Below, piece by piece: positions 1-9,481 of a stretch of 64,000 nt of DNA; position 1 is the first letter of the stretch; each line of letters begins with the position of its first letter. Source of the stretch: Alphaproteobacteria bacterium PA2 (GTDB taxonomy: Bacteria; Pseudomonadota; Alphaproteobacteria; Caulobacterales; Caulobacteraceae); the NCBI GenBank assembly GCA_002256425.1, contig NKIZ01000001.1, positions 744,001-808,000 of the forward strand, read 5' to 3'. The position numbers and the translations under genes were made by a program. Under the pieces are notes generated by a model that was not told where the DNA came from, made no database searches, and saw only the letters and a program-made list of their open reading frames with translations.

Positions 1-519
1 GGGACCGCCACCGTCGGACCGCCGGACGAGCAATCTGAACTCCGGCAGAGGCTGAAATCCGTAAAGCCGGCCACCGACCTGCGGATCTTCAAGCCGACCA
101 GGGTTGGCGACGCCGTGACGGACATACCTTCCCGTCAGGAGAGCCAGAAGACCAATCCCCGGGTCGAGCGGATTACCGAACCCATGGACTGTTATGTGGA
201 TCCCTCCGTCATGGGGGGGCTGGTGGCGGCGCCTTCGGCCGCCATCGACGCCCTGAGGGCTGTTGAACTACCCATGTTCACCGTGGACGGACCCTATGTC
301 GGCATGTTCGGCGCCATCGAGCTCCAGTTCCTGAATGGCCCGGTTTTTGTCGATCATGACTATCTGGCGGACGGGAAGGTCCTGGCGCTCTCGGAATCTC
401 CCAAGACAGAGGCCGCCTGGTTCGAGAGCTCCATCCGCTCGGCGGCCGGTGGCCCGCCGGTCGCCCGCATGCTGCTCTTGACCCGGTTGATCAAAGGGTC
501 TTCTCCCCTCTGGACATGA
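1..519 (+). CDS. C-terminal part of an unidentified protein, possibly hotdog-fold (partial)
   Basis: The reading frame is open from the first base, so the gene begins before the window; 172 residues are visible. Its last third (a Gly-Pro-Val-Phe-Val-Asp-His-Asp run, then Gly-Lys-Val-Leu-Ala-Leu-Ser-Glu-Ser-Pro-Lys-Thr-Glu) resembles the end of MaoC/acyl-dehydratase hotdog proteins, but this is recall only. The stop codon overlaps the ATG of the next gene in an ATGA junction, so the two are probably co-transcribed and the TetR protein may control this gene. Confidence 0.5.
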   Translation, partial: GTATVGPPDEQSELRQRLKSVKPATDLRIFKPTRVGDAVTDIPSRQESQKTNPRVERITEPMDCYVDPSVMGGLVAAPSAAIDALRAVELPMFTVDGPYVGMFGAIELQFLNGPVFVDHDYLADGKVLALSESPKTEAAWFESSIRSAAGGPPVARMLLLTRLIKGSSPLWT

Positions 520-1127
520 TCCCTGACATTGAACAGAAGCGCACCCGGCTGAGCCCGCAGGCCCGGGCGGAGCAGATTCTGGAGCAGGCGGCTGACCTGA
601 TCCAGCGGGAGGGTCTCGCCGCTGTGACAATGGAGCGGCTGGCCAGGGACTCGGGGATCAGCAAGGGTCTGGTCTACAACTATTTCCCCAGCCGGGACGC
701 CCTCCTCACAGCCCTGCTGCAACGGGAGCAGGATCAGCTGCGCGATCGCGGCATGGCCGAAGCCCTGAAGGCCCAGACCCTTGAAGCCCTGGTCGAAGGC
801 ACAACGCGGATCTATCTGGAGCAGACCCATGCGCGCGGGGCCGTCATCCTGCCCCTGCTCGAAGATCCTTCCGTCGCCAGGCTGATGGAACACTCCCGGC
901 GGGAGGAACGGGACCAGACCATCCGGTACTTCGTCAGGGCGGTCCGCCGCGAATACGGGCTCGATCTCGTCACGGCGATTACGGCGGTAGATACGCTGAT
1001 GAACCTGACCGGGGCCATGGGGCGGCAGGTCGCCGCTGGAACTGTCACGGTCGAAGACGGCACAGCCATGTGCGTCCAGCTCATTACCGGCGGACTTGAA
1101 AAGCTTTCAGGTAAACGGCCGGCTTGA
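516..1127 (+). CDS. TetR/AcrR family transcriptional regulator
   Basis: 203 aa, the usual TetR length. An N-terminal helix-turn-helix lies at about residues 15-60: helix 1 contains Arg-Ala-Glu-Gln-Ile-Leu, and the recognition part reads Gly-Ile-Ser-Lys-Gly-Leu-Val-Tyr-Asn-Tyr-Phe, the standard TetR signature. The remaining helical ligand-binding domain is not diagnostic. The start overlaps the preceding stop (ATGA), which suggests translational coupling. The ligand is unknown; the target is probably its own upstream operon. Confidence 0.9.
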   Translation: MIPDIEQKRTRLSPQARAEQILEQAADLIQREGLAAVTMERLARDSGISKGLVYNYFPSRDALLTALLQREQDQLRDRGMAEALKAQTLEALVEGTTRIYLEQTHARGAVILPLLEDPSVARLMEHSRREERDQTIRYFVRAVRREYGLDLVTAITAVDTLMNLTGAMGRQVAAGTVTVEDGTAMCVQLITGGLEKLSGKRPA

Positions 1128-1162
1128 GCCGACACCCGCTAGATCTGTGCGCCCGAGGCAGC

Positions 1163-2065
1163 TCAAATCATGCCCCTGATCCTCGCCAGAGCCATGAGAC
1201 CGGACTTCACGGCGTCATCACCGTCCGCATGGCTGGTTTCGACACCCCGACGGGCAAGCGCTGTGGCGTACCGGGCGCAGAGGGCTGGAGCACCCAGCAG
1301 GACCACAGGCGCCCCCTCCAGACCGAGCAGTCTCGGGGTCGCGGCGACTTCAGAGCCGATCAGCAGGCCCGACAGGTAGGAACCGGTGGACACCTGGTCC
1401 GCTCCGCGACCGGCGACCCGCGACCTGGCGGAATAGATCCGGTTTAGCAGGCCATCGCCCTCGGCCGCAGCATCAAGGCCCTCTGCGAACACCGCCTCGT
1501 CGTGCACCTTGCCATCGCTGCGCAGTATGCTGTGCGCTGACAGGACCGCGAACAGTTCGCCGGTGAAGGCGCTGAGGAAGCGGACGATCCTGCCGTCTTC
1601 TATGACCAGCCATTTGGCGTGGGTGCCGGGTTGGCAGAGGAGGTATCTTCCGGCCTGCCGGGCCGGATCGGCAGACAGCCAGCCCAGGGCCTGGGTCTCC
1701 TCGCCCCGGAGGACGTCTCCGGCAGGGGACAGGCTCTCACAGCGAATGCCCGGCGCAATCCAGACATTCTCCGCCGGCGAGACCAGACCGGCGGCTATGG
1801 CCGGCAGGTCTGCGGGACAGTCAACATAGGGAACAGCCTGCCAGCCGATATTGGATCCGACTCCGCCGCACAACAGGGCTGGAAGGCCCTCTGCGCCGAG
1901 CGCAGGACGCACCTCGTTCAGGAACCTGTCTCCAGCCTCACCGGGCTTCAGGCGGTTGACCCCCAGGTCGAAGTCCTGGCGGGCGACCTCGCGGCCCTGC
2001 CGATCAAAGGTCCAGGCGCGGAGATGGGTCGATCCCCAGTCACAGGTCAGGAGGGCTGCAGTCAT
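1163..2065 (-). CDS. dgoK: 2-dehydro-3-deoxygalactonokinase
   Basis: 300 aa, typical for DgoK. It phosphorylates 2-keto-3-deoxy-galactonate in the DeLey-Doudoroff galactose pathway. Family hallmarks are the N-terminal phosphate-binding segment Cys-Asp-Trp-Gly-Ser-Thr, the block Arg-Gly-Glu-Glu-Thr-Gln near residue 120, and Pro-Gly-Thr-His-Ala-Lys-Trp near residue 145. The start touches the stop of the upstream sugar dehydrogenase, and that gene overlaps the lactonase, so the three form one tight operon read away from the beta-galactosidase. The matching aldolase (dgoA) is not in the window. Confidence 0.9.
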   Translation of the reverse strand: MTAALLTCDWGSTHLRAWTFDRQGREVARQDFDLGVNRLKPGEAGDRFLNEVRPALGAEGLPALLCGGVGSNIGWQAVPYVDCPADLPAIAAGLVSPAENVWIAPGIRCESLSPAGDVLRGEETQALGWLSADPARQAGRYLLCQPGTHAKWLVIEDGRIVRFLSAFTGELFAVLSAHSILRSDGKVHDEAVFAEGLDAAAEGDGLLNRIYSARSRVAGRGADQVSTGSYLSGLLIGSEVAATPRLLGLEGAPVVLLGAPALCARYATALARRGVETSHADGDDAVKSGLMALARIRGMI

Positions 2066-2811
2066 CAGGTGCGGCCGCCGTCAATGACGTGGTTCTGGCC
2101 GGTGATCATGGCGGCGTCGTCAGAGGCCAGGAAAAGGGCCAGGGCGGCCACATCCTGCGGCTGGATGCGCCTTTGCAGGGCCACCAGCTTCATCCATTCG
2201 GCCTCGGCCTCCGGGGTCAGCCAGAGGGCCAGCTGCCGCTCGGTCACGACCCAGCCGGGCGAGATTGCGTTGACCCGGATGTTGTCGCCGCCCCACTCTC
2301 GGGCCAGGGCCTTGGTCAGTGCGTTCACGGCGCCCTTGGCCGCCACATAGGCGGGCATGCCCACCGGTCCCAGCAGGGCGTTGATCGAGCTGAGGTTCAG
2401 GATCACGCCGCCGCCAGCGGCCTTCATGCCGGCATGGACGGTCTGGGCCGCCAGGAAGGTGGGGTCGAGATTGACCGCCAACTGCCTGCGCCAAAGCTCT
2501 GGTCCGGCTTCGGCGGCGCTGTGCCGGGTGTCGTCGGCAACATTGTTGACGAGGATCCGGATCGGACCGAGAGCCTGGCTGGCTGACGTCACGGCCCCCT
2601 TGAGGGCGTCTTCGTCAGTCACATCGCAGACGGCGAACCAGCTGCCGGGCAGGGAAGCGCTCAAGGCTGCACCGGTGGCTTCGTCCCGGTCAAGGAAGCC
2701 GACCCGGGCGCCCTGGGCATGGAAGGCCTGGACCAGGGCCGCGCCAATGCCGGTCGCCCCGCCGGTGATGAAGACCACCTTGTCCTTCAGACTGGGATAG
2801 GTGGCGCTCAT
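2065..2811 (-). CDS. SDR family sugar 1-dehydrogenase (galactose/xylose/arabinose type)
   Basis: 248 aa classical short-chain dehydrogenase. The NAD(P) motif Thr-Gly-Gly-Ala-Thr-Gly-Ile-Gly is near residue 16, Asn-Asn-Val near 90, the catalytic Ser in Leu-Ser-Ser-Ile near 140, and Tyr-x-x-x-Lys in Ala-Tyr-Val-Ala-Ala-Lys near 155. The N-terminus (Tyr-Pro-Ser-Leu-Lys) and C-terminus (Phe-Leu-Ala-Ser-Asp-Asp) resemble Caulobacter D-xylose dehydrogenase. Placed between a lactonase and DgoK, it probably oxidises D-galactose to galactonolactone; the substrate is inferred from context. Confidence 0.85.
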   Translation of the reverse strand: MSATYPSLKDKVVFITGGATGIGAALVQAFHAQGARVGFLDRDEATGAALSASLPGSWFAVCDVTDEDALKGAVTSASQALGPIRILVNNVADDTRHSAAEAGPELWRRQLAVNLDPTFLAAQTVHAGMKAAGGGVILNLSSINALLGPVGMPAYVAAKGAVNALTKALAREWGGDNIRVNAISPGWVVTERQLALWLTPEAEAEWMKLVALQRRIQPQDVAALALFLASDDAAMITGQNHVIDGGRT

Positions 2812-3686
2812 GGGATCAGTTTTCCGGAAAAATCGGGGAGGGGCAGGCCCCTGACGCCTGGCTCAAGGGCGAACAGGCTCCCGGCCAGGGGTTGGGACTC
2901 AAGATCCGACGCCGCCAGCCGCTCCCGGGCCGAGGTCACATATAAGGTGGAAAGTTCAGGACCGCCAAAGGCGCAGCTGCTGGGCTGGCCGACGGGCATG
3001 GGGATGATCTGGTCAATGCTTCCGTCCGGGGCGTAACGAACAATCCGCCAGGCGCCCCATTGGGCGTTCCAGAGGTATCCTTCGGCATCCACCGCCGAAC
3101 CGTCCGGGGCGCCAGAGCTTTCCAGGGTGGTTGCGAAGATCGACCTTTCCCCAAGGTCTCCGCTTGCGGACATGGGGAAACGCCAGATGGTCCGCCTGGT
3201 CGAATCCGCGAAATAGTAGGCGTCGCCCTCCGGATTGCAGGACACCGTATTGGCGATGTGGATGTCCTCCAGAACCACATGGGTCTGGCCGTCAGGATCC
3301 GTGCGGAACAGGCGGCCGGGCCGCTTGCCGCCGTCGTCGTCCATGCTGCTCCACCAGATCCTGCCGTTGACATCGATCTTGCCGTCATTGGTCCGGAAGC
3401 CGGGGCCAAGGTCCATGGGCGCCTCGATGTCCAGCTTCCCAATGCGGGTGTCAAACCTACCCAGCCCGGCCTCCGTGACCAGGACCAGGCCGCCCCCGGC
3501 CGCCGGGACGGCGACGCTGGCGCGGACCGGCAGATCCCAGCCGCCCCGGGCGCCATCCCCTGGTGAGAGCCAGTTGAGCCGCTTGCCCTGAATGTCGAAC
3601 CAGTAAAGCCGGGCTTCGGCGGCGGACCAGGCCGGTCCCTCGCCCAACTCGTCCTCGCCCCCGGCGACGCAGCGAACTTCGGTCAA
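2808..3686 (-). CDS. SMP-30/gluconolactonase family sugar lactonase
   Basis: 292 aa from a TTG start at 3686. That start is chosen because a GGAG sits six bases upstream and the protein then begins at the usual SMP-30 N-terminus (Gly-Glu-Gly-Pro near residue 16). Longer starts would overlap the divergent beta-galactosidase start. Metal-site motifs are visible: the N-terminal Glu, Arg-Thr-Asn-Asp-Gly-Lys, Ile-Ala-Asn-Thr and Ala-Pro-Asp-Gly-Ser-Ala-Val-Asp. Its likely role is hydrolysis of the aldonolactone made by the neighbouring dehydrogenase. The stop overlaps the next start by four bases. Confidence 0.85.
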   Translation of the reverse strand: MTEVRCVAGGEDELGEGPAWSAAEARLYWFDIQGKRLNWLSPGDGARGGWDLPVRASVAVPAAGGGLVLVTEAGLGRFDTRIGKLDIEAPMDLGPGFRTNDGKIDVNGRIWWSSMDDDGGKRPGRLFRTDPDGQTHVVLEDIHIANTVSCNPEGDAYYFADSTRRTIWRFPMSASGDLGERSIFATTLESSGAPDGSAVDAEGYLWNAQWGAWRIVRYAPDGSIDQIIPMPVGQPSSCAFGGPELSTLYVTSARERLAASDLESQPLAGSLFALEPGVRGLPLPDFSGKLIP

Positions 3687-3807
3687 AGCGCAGCTCCATA
3701 GATTGCCCAAGGGCGCATTTTCAGGCCTTCCTTCAATCTGATCCGACTCGCAAGAGACTGCTTTTCTTTTGCGTGCCCCAGACAGTCTTTCATCAGGAGT
3801 TCCCGCC
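3687..3807. promoter_or_regulatory. Divergent promoter region of the galactose cluster
   Basis: A 121-bp gap separates the divergently read lactonase operon (minus) and beta-galactosidase (plus). It must contain both promoters and probably a shared operator. A weak pair of inverted arms, AGACTG near 3758 and CAGTCT near 3783, is visible but not convincing. The beta-galactosidase ribosome site AGGAG sits just before 3808. Confidence 0.5.
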
Positions 3808-5751
3808 ATGCGGCTGGGCGTCTGTTACTACCCTGAACAATGGCCCCAGGACATGTGGGCCGACGACGCTGCGCGGATGGCGGCGCTGGGCATTTCCCAT
3901 GTGCGGATCGGTGAATTCGCCTGGGCGCTGATGGAGCCGCAGCCTGGCCAATACGACTGGGCCTGGCTGGATCAGGCCGTTGATACCCTGGCGGCTGCGG
4001 GCCTCAAGGTTGTGCTCGGAACGCCGACAGCCACCCCGCCAAAATGGCTCGTGGACGCCCATCCCGACATGCTGGCCGTCGGCGAGGATGGTCGGGAAAG
4101 GGGCTTCGGCTCCCGGCGGCATTACTGCTTTTCCAGTGAGAGTTACCGGCGGGAATGCGCCCGGATCGTCACGGTCATGGGCGAGCGCTATGGCCGCCAT
4201 CCCGCTGTTGTCGCCTGGCAGACCGACAACGAGTTCGGCTGCCACGACACCACCATCAGCTATTCAGCCAATGCGGCCGCCCGTTTCCGGGCCTGGCTGG
4301 GCGCCCGCTATCAGTCGGTAGAAGCCCTCAACCGCGCCTGGGGGGCGGTCTTTTGGTCCCAGGCCTATCGCAGCTTTGACGAGGTCCAGCCGCCGAACCT
4401 GACGGTGACCGAGGCCAATCCCAGCCACCGCCTGGATTACAACCGCTTTGCTTCGGACGAAGTGGTCAGCTTCAACCGTCTGCAGGTGGACATTCTGCGC
4501 CGCCTGTCGCCGGGCCGGGACATCGTCCACAATTTCATGGGCTTCTACACCGAGTTCGACCATTTCGATGTGGGCAAGGATCTCGATGTGGCGACCTGGG
4601 ACTCCTATCCCCTGGGCTTCCTCGAAATGTTCGGGGGATCAACCGAGGACAAGCTGCGCTATCTGCGGCAAGGACATCCCGACATATCCGGCTTCCATCA
4701 TGACCTCTATCGCGCCTGCGGTCAGGGACGGTGGTGGGTGATGGAACAGCAGCCCGGGCCGGTGAACTGGGCGACCTATAACCCGGCCCCAATTCCGGGC
4801 ATGGTCCGAGCCTGGACCTGGGAGGCCTTCGCCCACGGGGCGGAGCTGGTCTCCTATTTCCGCTGGCGGCAGGCGCCGTTCGCCCAGGAGCAGATGCATG
4901 CCGGGCTGAACCGGCCTGACAATGTCCTCGACCAGGGTGGGACCGAGGCCCGTCAGGTGGCGGAGGAACTCAGGGCCATGGGCGAGCTCGCCCCCTGCCG
5001 GCGAGCCAGGGTGGCCCTGGTCTTTTCCTACGAAGCCGACTGGCTGACGAAGATCCAGCCCCACGCCAGAGGCTTCCGGGCCCTGTTCCTGGCCTTCGAG
5101 ACCTACAGCGCCCTGCGGCGGGCAGGTCTGGATGTGGACATGGTCGCGCCGGATGGCGACATGTCCGGCTATGATCTGATCCTGGCGCCGACCCTGCCGA
5201 CCCTGTCTGACGAGACGGTCGCCCGGTTCGAGGCGTCGGGCGCGGTGATTGTCTGTGGGCCGAGAACCGGCTCGCGGACCCGGGATGGACACATTCCCCC
5301 AGACCTGGGGCCAGGTCCCCTGCAGGCTCATCTCTCCGCCAAGGTCGTGCGGGTCGAGAGCCTGCGGCCCGGCGCAGAGCCCAGGGTCATGCTGGAGGGC
5401 GCCGCCCATGATGCAAAACTCTGGCGGGATGACCTCGAGACGGATCTTGAGCCCTTGGCCCGTTTTGACGACGGCAAGCCGGCCTGGGTGTCGCAGGGCA
5501 GATGGCACTATCTCGCCACCTGGCCCGGGGCTGACCTGATGGATCAGGTGGTGGCCAGGGTTGCCGCGCAGGCAGGACTGACCCTGAATCCCATGCCGGA
5601 AGGCGTTCGCACCCGGGATCGGGACGGCGTCCGCTTCGCTGTCAACTTTGCGCCGGAAGCTCGTCTGGCGCCTGCACCGAAAGATGCGAGCTTCCAGCTG
5701 GGCGGCCGTGAAATGATGCCTGGCGCGGTCGCGGCCTGGCGGATCGGCTAG
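3808..5751 (+). CDS. Beta-galactosidase, GH42 family
   Basis: 647 aa, normal for GH42. It begins Met-Arg-Leu-Gly-Val-Cys-Tyr-Tyr-Pro-Glu-Gln-Trp, the classical start of the family, with an AGGAG ribosome site; the upstream in-frame ATG at 3769 has no such support. The acid/base Glu142 is in Asp-Asn-Glu-Phe-Gly, and Glu313 (Met-Glu-Gln-Gln-Pro-Gly) fits the nucleophile. A trimerisation-like domain and a C-terminal beta domain follow. There is no signal peptide, so it is cytoplasmic. It hydrolyses beta-galactosides and feeds galactose to the divergent oxidative operon. Confidence 0.92.
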   Translation: MRLGVCYYPEQWPQDMWADDAARMAALGISHVRIGEFAWALMEPQPGQYDWAWLDQAVDTLAAAGLKVVLGTPTATPPKWLVDAHPDMLAVGEDGRERGFGSRRHYCFSSESYRRECARIVTVMGERYGRHPAVVAWQTDNEFGCHDTTISYSANAAARFRAWLGARYQSVEALNRAWGAVFWSQAYRSFDEVQPPNLTVTEANPSHRLDYNRFASDEVVSFNRLQVDILRRLSPGRDIVHNFMGFYTEFDHFDVGKDLDVATWDSYPLGFLEMFGGSTEDKLRYLRQGHPDISGFHHDLYRACGQGRWWVMEQQPGPVNWATYNPAPIPGMVRAWTWEAFAHGAELVSYFRWRQAPFAQEQMHAGLNRPDNVLDQGGTEARQVAEELRAMGELAPCRRARVALVFSYEADWLTKIQPHARGFRALFLAFETYSALRRAGLDVDMVAPDGDMSGYDLILAPTLPTLSDETVARFEASGAVIVCGPRTGSRTRDGHIPPDLGPGPLQAHLSAKVVRVESLRPGAEPRVMLEGAAHDAKLWRDDLETDLEPLARFDDGKPAWVSQGRWHYLATWPGADLMDQVVARVAAQAGLTLNPMPEGVRTRDRDGVRFAVNFAPEARLAPAPKDASFQLGGREMMPGAVAAWRIG

Positions 5752-6491
5752 GTCAGGGTCTCGGCGAAGAGGGCCAGGAGTTCGCTCCAGTGGCGCTCTG
5801 AGGCGTCCTTGTCATAGACCGGCATGTCCGGCGGCGCATATCCGTGCCTTGCGCCGCGATAGATGGTCACCTCCGCATTGACCCCGGCAGCCTTGAAAGC
5901 CGCGTCCAGTCGCTCGCACTGGGCGTCATCAAAGCCCTTGTCCATGTCGGCGCCCGCTACCAGGACCCGGGCCTTGATCTTCGGAGCCAGAAGATGCGGA
6001 CTGTCTTCGGCGTCCGTCGCGAGATTGCTGCCGTGGAAGGCTCCGACGGCGACAACCCGGTCTGGGAAGTTTCCGGCCGCCCGGATCACCGCAGATCCGC
6101 CCATGCAGTAACCCGTGACTCCAACCCTGGTCCCCTTGACCTGGGGTTGGGCGCTCAGGAAGTCGAGGAAGGCCGCCGTGTCGGACATGCTCTTTTCAGG
6201 GCTGGTCGTAGCGAAGAACTTCCCGAATATGGACCGCCGATCTTCATCCGATTTGATGGACTTGATGTCGATCGGCTCATAGGGGCCGGCCCTCCAGAAC
6301 ATGTCCGGCAGCAGGACGAAATAGCCGGCGTCCGCCAGTCTCTGGCTCATGTCGAACAGGGCAGGGCGAATGGCTGGCGCATCCATATAGAAGATGACGC
6401 CCGGCCAGGGGCCGTCTCCGGTGGACGGTGTGAAGGTGAAGGCGCGCGCGGCGCCGTCGACGGTCGCAATGGCGACTTCTGTCCGGCTCAT
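5748..6491 (-). CDS. Dienelactone hydrolase family protein
   Basis: 247 aa alpha/beta hydrolase. The nucleophile Cys129 lies in Gly-Tyr-Cys-Met-Gly-Gly, as in dienelactone hydrolases. A Gly-Ala-Asp-Met-Asp stretch near residue 180 and Ala-Arg-His-Gly-Tyr near 215 supply the Asp and His of the triad. The 3' end overlaps the convergent beta-galactosidase end by four bases. The substrate is unknown; most such bacterial paralogues are general carboxylesterases. Confidence 0.88.
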   Translation of the reverse strand: MSRTEVAIATVDGAARAFTFTPSTGDGPWPGVIFYMDAPAIRPALFDMSQRLADAGYFVLLPDMFWRAGPYEPIDIKSIKSDEDRRSIFGKFFATTSPEKSMSDTAAFLDFLSAQPQVKGTRVGVTGYCMGGSAVIRAAGNFPDRVVAVGAFHGSNLATDAEDSPHLLAPKIKARVLVAGADMDKGFDDAQCERLDAAFKAAGVNAEVTIYRGARHGYAPPDMPVYDKDASERHWSELLALFAETLT

Positions 6492-6501
6492 CTGGAAATC
6501 C

Positions 6502-7485
6502 TTATGGGGCAGTCGTCGGCTTTACTGCTTGCGGGGTCCAGTCAAAGGCCAGCAACAGTGTGCGCTCGGCTGGAGAAAAATTGTCGTCGGCCAGCAGGTA
6601 GAACCTGATGGTCCCGGCCTTGCCCGGTACAGCTGCCAGACCTTCAAAGTTATCGACGGTGAGCGGCCGCTGCAGATCCAGCTGATCGACCACCTGACCC
6701 TGCTTGTCAGCAATGATCAGGGAGACGCGACTGCCGCGCAGGGGATCCCAGGACCGCAGGAGATAGGCCAGCCGGTCTCCAGACAGGGGCGCCAGCGCCA
6801 CCAGGCCGAAGTCATCGGCCTTGGGAATGATCCGGCCTGGCGTGCATCCCTTGGCCAGGGTGCAGCTCCAGGTCTGCCCGGATACTTCGCCACCGACCAG
6901 ATAGGCGTCCGGGCCCCGGGCCGGGTCCTCGGACAGACCTTCCATGCCGCCATTGTCAGGAAAGCTCGCCTCGGGCGAGGGGGCTTCACGCGGCGGTCCG
7001 CCCTTGGCCGGGTATAGCAGTATGCGGTGGTGGCGCTCCAGGCTGACCAGGCGGTCGCCCGATGCCAGCATGGCCAGGCCTTCGGCGTCAGACTCCTGCT
7101 TGGAGGGCAGGACCTGGCCATCCGTCCCCGTCAGGGGCGTCAGGGCGCCATCTGCGGCGCCGACGAGCCGCCCCTTGCTGTCCAGCACCAGGCGGGCGGT
7201 GAACAGGCTGCCCTCATCGGTAACAGCATGGATCTGACCGTTCGCCGCTACCCGCAGGTCCGAGAGACCGTGCAGCTGTGTTGTGTCCCTGGAAGTCAGA
7301 TGCAAACCACCGGCATAGGCAAAGGCGCCTATGGCGGTCTGCTGGGGATTGTCCGCATTCAGCGGAACCGGGTCACTTGTCAGGGTTATGGCTGGCCCGG
7401 CGGCCACGGGACCGACCGGGGTTGCAGGGGGCTGGGCGCAGGCGGAAACCGCGAGAACCGAAGCGATCCAGAGCCAGGTCTTCAC
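6502..7485 (-). CDS. Esterase-like activity of phytase family lipoprotein
   Basis: 327 aa. The N-terminus is a lipoprotein signal ending Val-Ser-Ala-Cys (lipid-bearing Cys near residue 16), followed by a Pro/Ala-rich linker. The body matches the phytase-like beta-propeller family: a Leu-Ser-Asp-Leu-Arg block near residue 75, Asp-Ala-Glu-Gly-Leu-Ala near 125, Asn-Gly-Gly-Met-Glu-Gly near 165 and Phe-Glu-Gly-Leu-Ala near 275. It is probably anchored in an envelope membrane. The start overlaps the cobT stop by four bases, so it is co-transcribed with cobT. Confidence 0.82.
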   Translation of the reverse strand: MKTWLWIASVLAVSACAQPPATPVGPVAAGPAITLTSDPVPLNADNPQQTAIGAFAYAGGLHLTSRDTTQLHGLSDLRVAANGQIHAVTDEGSLFTARLVLDSKGRLVGAADGALTPLTGTDGQVLPSKQESDAEGLAMLASGDRLVSLERHHRILLYPAKGGPPREAPSPEASFPDNGGMEGLSEDPARGPDAYLVGGEVSGQTWSCTLAKGCTPGRIIPKADDFGLVALAPLSGDRLAYLLRSWDPLRGSRVSLIIADKQGQVVDQLDLQRPLTVDNFEGLAAVPGKAGTIRFYLLADDNFSPAERTLLLAFDWTPQAVKPTTAP

Positions 7486-9431
7486 GCGACGGCCTTCCGG
7501 ACTTCCTTGAAGGTTGAGCGCCGCACCGGTCCCTGCGGACCCTGGGTCGTGGGCGGGGGTTGAAGAAGGCTCGCCATCTTCTTGGTGACCCGCCGGGGCT
7601 CTTCATCAAACAGCTCGGCCAGCTGGTCGACAATGGCGCCGGCCAGTTGCTCGACATCCACAATGGTGACGGCGCGACGATAATAGCGGGTCACGTCATG
7701 GCCGATGCCGATGGCGATCAGCTGGACCGGGCTCTTGTTCTCGATCTCGGAAATGACCTCCCGCAGGTGGCGTTCCAGATAGTGCCCGGAATTCACCGAC
7801 AGGGTGGAGTCATCCACGGGCGCGCCGTCGGAAATGACCATGAGGATCCGCCGGCTTTCCGGGCGGCCGATCATCCGCTGGTGAGCCCACATCAGGGCTT
7901 CACCATCGATGTTCTCCTTGAGCAGGCCTTCACGCATCATCAGGCCGAGATTGCGGCGGGCCCGGCGCCATGGGGCGTCGGCTGACTTGTAGATGATGTG
8001 GCGCAGGTCATTCAGGCGACCGGGCTGGGCGGGCTTGCCGGCCTTCAGCCAGTCCTCGCGGCTGGAGCCGCCCTTCCAGGCCCGGGTGGTGAAGCCGAGG
8101 ATCTCGGTCTTCACGCCGCAGCGTTCCAGGGTCCGGGCCAGGATGTCAGCGCAGACAGCGGCCACCATGATCGGGCGACCGCGCATGGAGCCGGAATTGT
8201 CGATCAGGATTGTCACCACCGTGTCGCGGAACTCGGTGTCGTCCTCTTCCTTGAAGGCCAGGGATGCGGTCGGATCGACAATCACCCGGGTCAGGCGCGC
8301 CACATCGAGGATCCCTTCCTCGAGGTCGAAGGTCCAGGTCCGGTTCTGCTGGGCCATCAGCTTGCGCTGCAGCTTGTTGGCCAGGCGGGAGACAACGCTG
8401 GAAAGGCTGGCCAGCTGCTGGTCCAGATAGGCCCGAAGGCGGGTCAGCTCTTCCGGCTCGCACAGCTCTTCGGCCGAGACCACCTCGTCATTGGCGGTGG
8501 TGAAGACCTTGTAGGTGATGGCCTTGGCGTCACCCTTGAGGTCTGGCCGCGCCGGCTGGTCGCCCTCGCCCATGTCTGGCGGATCGTCCGTGTCCTCGGC
8601 ATTGGGGTCCTCTTCCGAGGACATCATCTCGCTGTCGGCTTCCTCGCTCTCGCGGTGGGTCGCCTCGCTGTCGTCCATGGAGGTCTGCTGCGGGGACTGG
8701 CCTTCGCCGTCGCCCTCATCGCCGTCTTCCGAGGCTTCAGCTTCGCCCTCTTCGCCTTCCTCTTCCTGCTGGTCGGCCTGGTCGGGGGCGTCGGAGAGGT
8801 CATCGCCCAGGGACAGGTCCCGCAGGATGGTCCGGGCCATCCGGGCGAAGGCCTTCTGGTCGTCGACCGTATCGATCAGCTTGTCGATGTCAGCGCCGGC
8901 CCGGGACTCGATGTCGGCGCGGAACAGGTCCACCAGTGGGCGGGCTTGAAGGGGCGGCTCGACCCCGGTCAGGCGCTCGCGCACGATCAGGGAGACGATC
9001 TCGGCTATGGGCGGATTGCTCTGGGCCTCGATCGGGTTGAACACCTTCTTCGCCCAGGCGGCGTCATGCACCGCCTTCAGGTTCTCCCGGACACCGCCAA
9101 GGGCGTTGGCGCCCAGGGCTTCGATGCGGGTCTGTTCCAGTGCGTCATAGACCGGCTGGCCCGCGGCGGAGCCGGGCCGGGTTCTGGCGTGGATGGCCGG
9201 GTCATGATTGGCGATGCGCAGGGCCATCTGGTCGGCCAGGCCGCGGATGCGTGCGGCGTCGGCCGGGGTCAGGTCCCGGGGCGGGTGCGGCAGGACCGCC
9301 CGGTTGCCCTGCAGGACCGGACCCTCGCCCGAATAGACGATCTCAAGGTCCGGGCTCTCCGCCAGGGAGCGCGTGGCGTTGGCCAGGGCGCGCTTGAAGG
9401 GCTCGATCGGGCTTTCAGGGTTCTTGGACAT
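7482..9431 (-). CDS. cobT: Cobaltochelatase subunit CobT
   Basis: 649 aa. In aerobic B12 synthesis CobT works with the AAA+ partner CobS and with CobN to insert cobalt. Layout: an N-terminal helical domain (about 1-210), a very acidic Glu/Asp/Ser linker (about 220-300), and a C-terminal von Willebrand A domain with the metal-ion-adhesion motif Asp-Asn-Ser-Gly-Ser-Met near residue 411. The partner cobS lies 3.5 kb upstream on the same strand, separated by two unrelated genes. CobN is not in the window, so a chelatase role is by family. Confidence 0.92.
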   Translation of the reverse strand: MSKNPESPIEPFKRALANATRSLAESPDLEIVYSGEGPVLQGNRAVLPHPPRDLTPADAARIRGLADQMALRIANHDPAIHARTRPGSAAGQPVYDALEQTRIEALGANALGGVRENLKAVHDAAWAKKVFNPIEAQSNPPIAEIVSLIVRERLTGVEPPLQARPLVDLFRADIESRAGADIDKLIDTVDDQKAFARMARTILRDLSLGDDLSDAPDQADQQEEEGEEGEAEASEDGDEGDGEGQSPQQTSMDDSEATHRESEEADSEMMSSEEDPNAEDTDDPPDMGEGDQPARPDLKGDAKAITYKVFTTANDEVVSAEELCEPEELTRLRAYLDQQLASLSSVVSRLANKLQRKLMAQQNRTWTFDLEEGILDVARLTRVIVDPTASLAFKEEDDTEFRDTVVTILIDNSGSMRGRPIMVAAVCADILARTLERCGVKTEILGFTTRAWKGGSSREDWLKAGKPAQPGRLNDLRHIIYKSADAPWRRARRNLGLMMREGLLKENIDGEALMWAHQRMIGRPESRRILMVISDGAPVDDSTLSVNSGHYLERHLREVISEIENKSPVQLIAIGIGHDVTRYYRRAVTIVDVEQLAGAIVDQLAELFDEEPRRVTKKMASLLQPPPTTQGPQGPVRRSTFKEVRKAVA

Positions 9432-9481
9432 GGTCTTCCCTCATAGCCCGACCTTTCAGCGCGGCAAAGCGCGGCGCGCGG

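Noticed and set aside
3769..3807. Upstream ATG for beta-galactosidase
   Set aside because: No ribosome site and non-conserved residues; the AGGAG-preceded ATG at 3808 gives the canonical GH42 start.
7998..9446. 482-codon open frame opposite cobT
   Set aside because: It is the antisense shadow of a high-GC gene; cobT has clear domains on the other strand.
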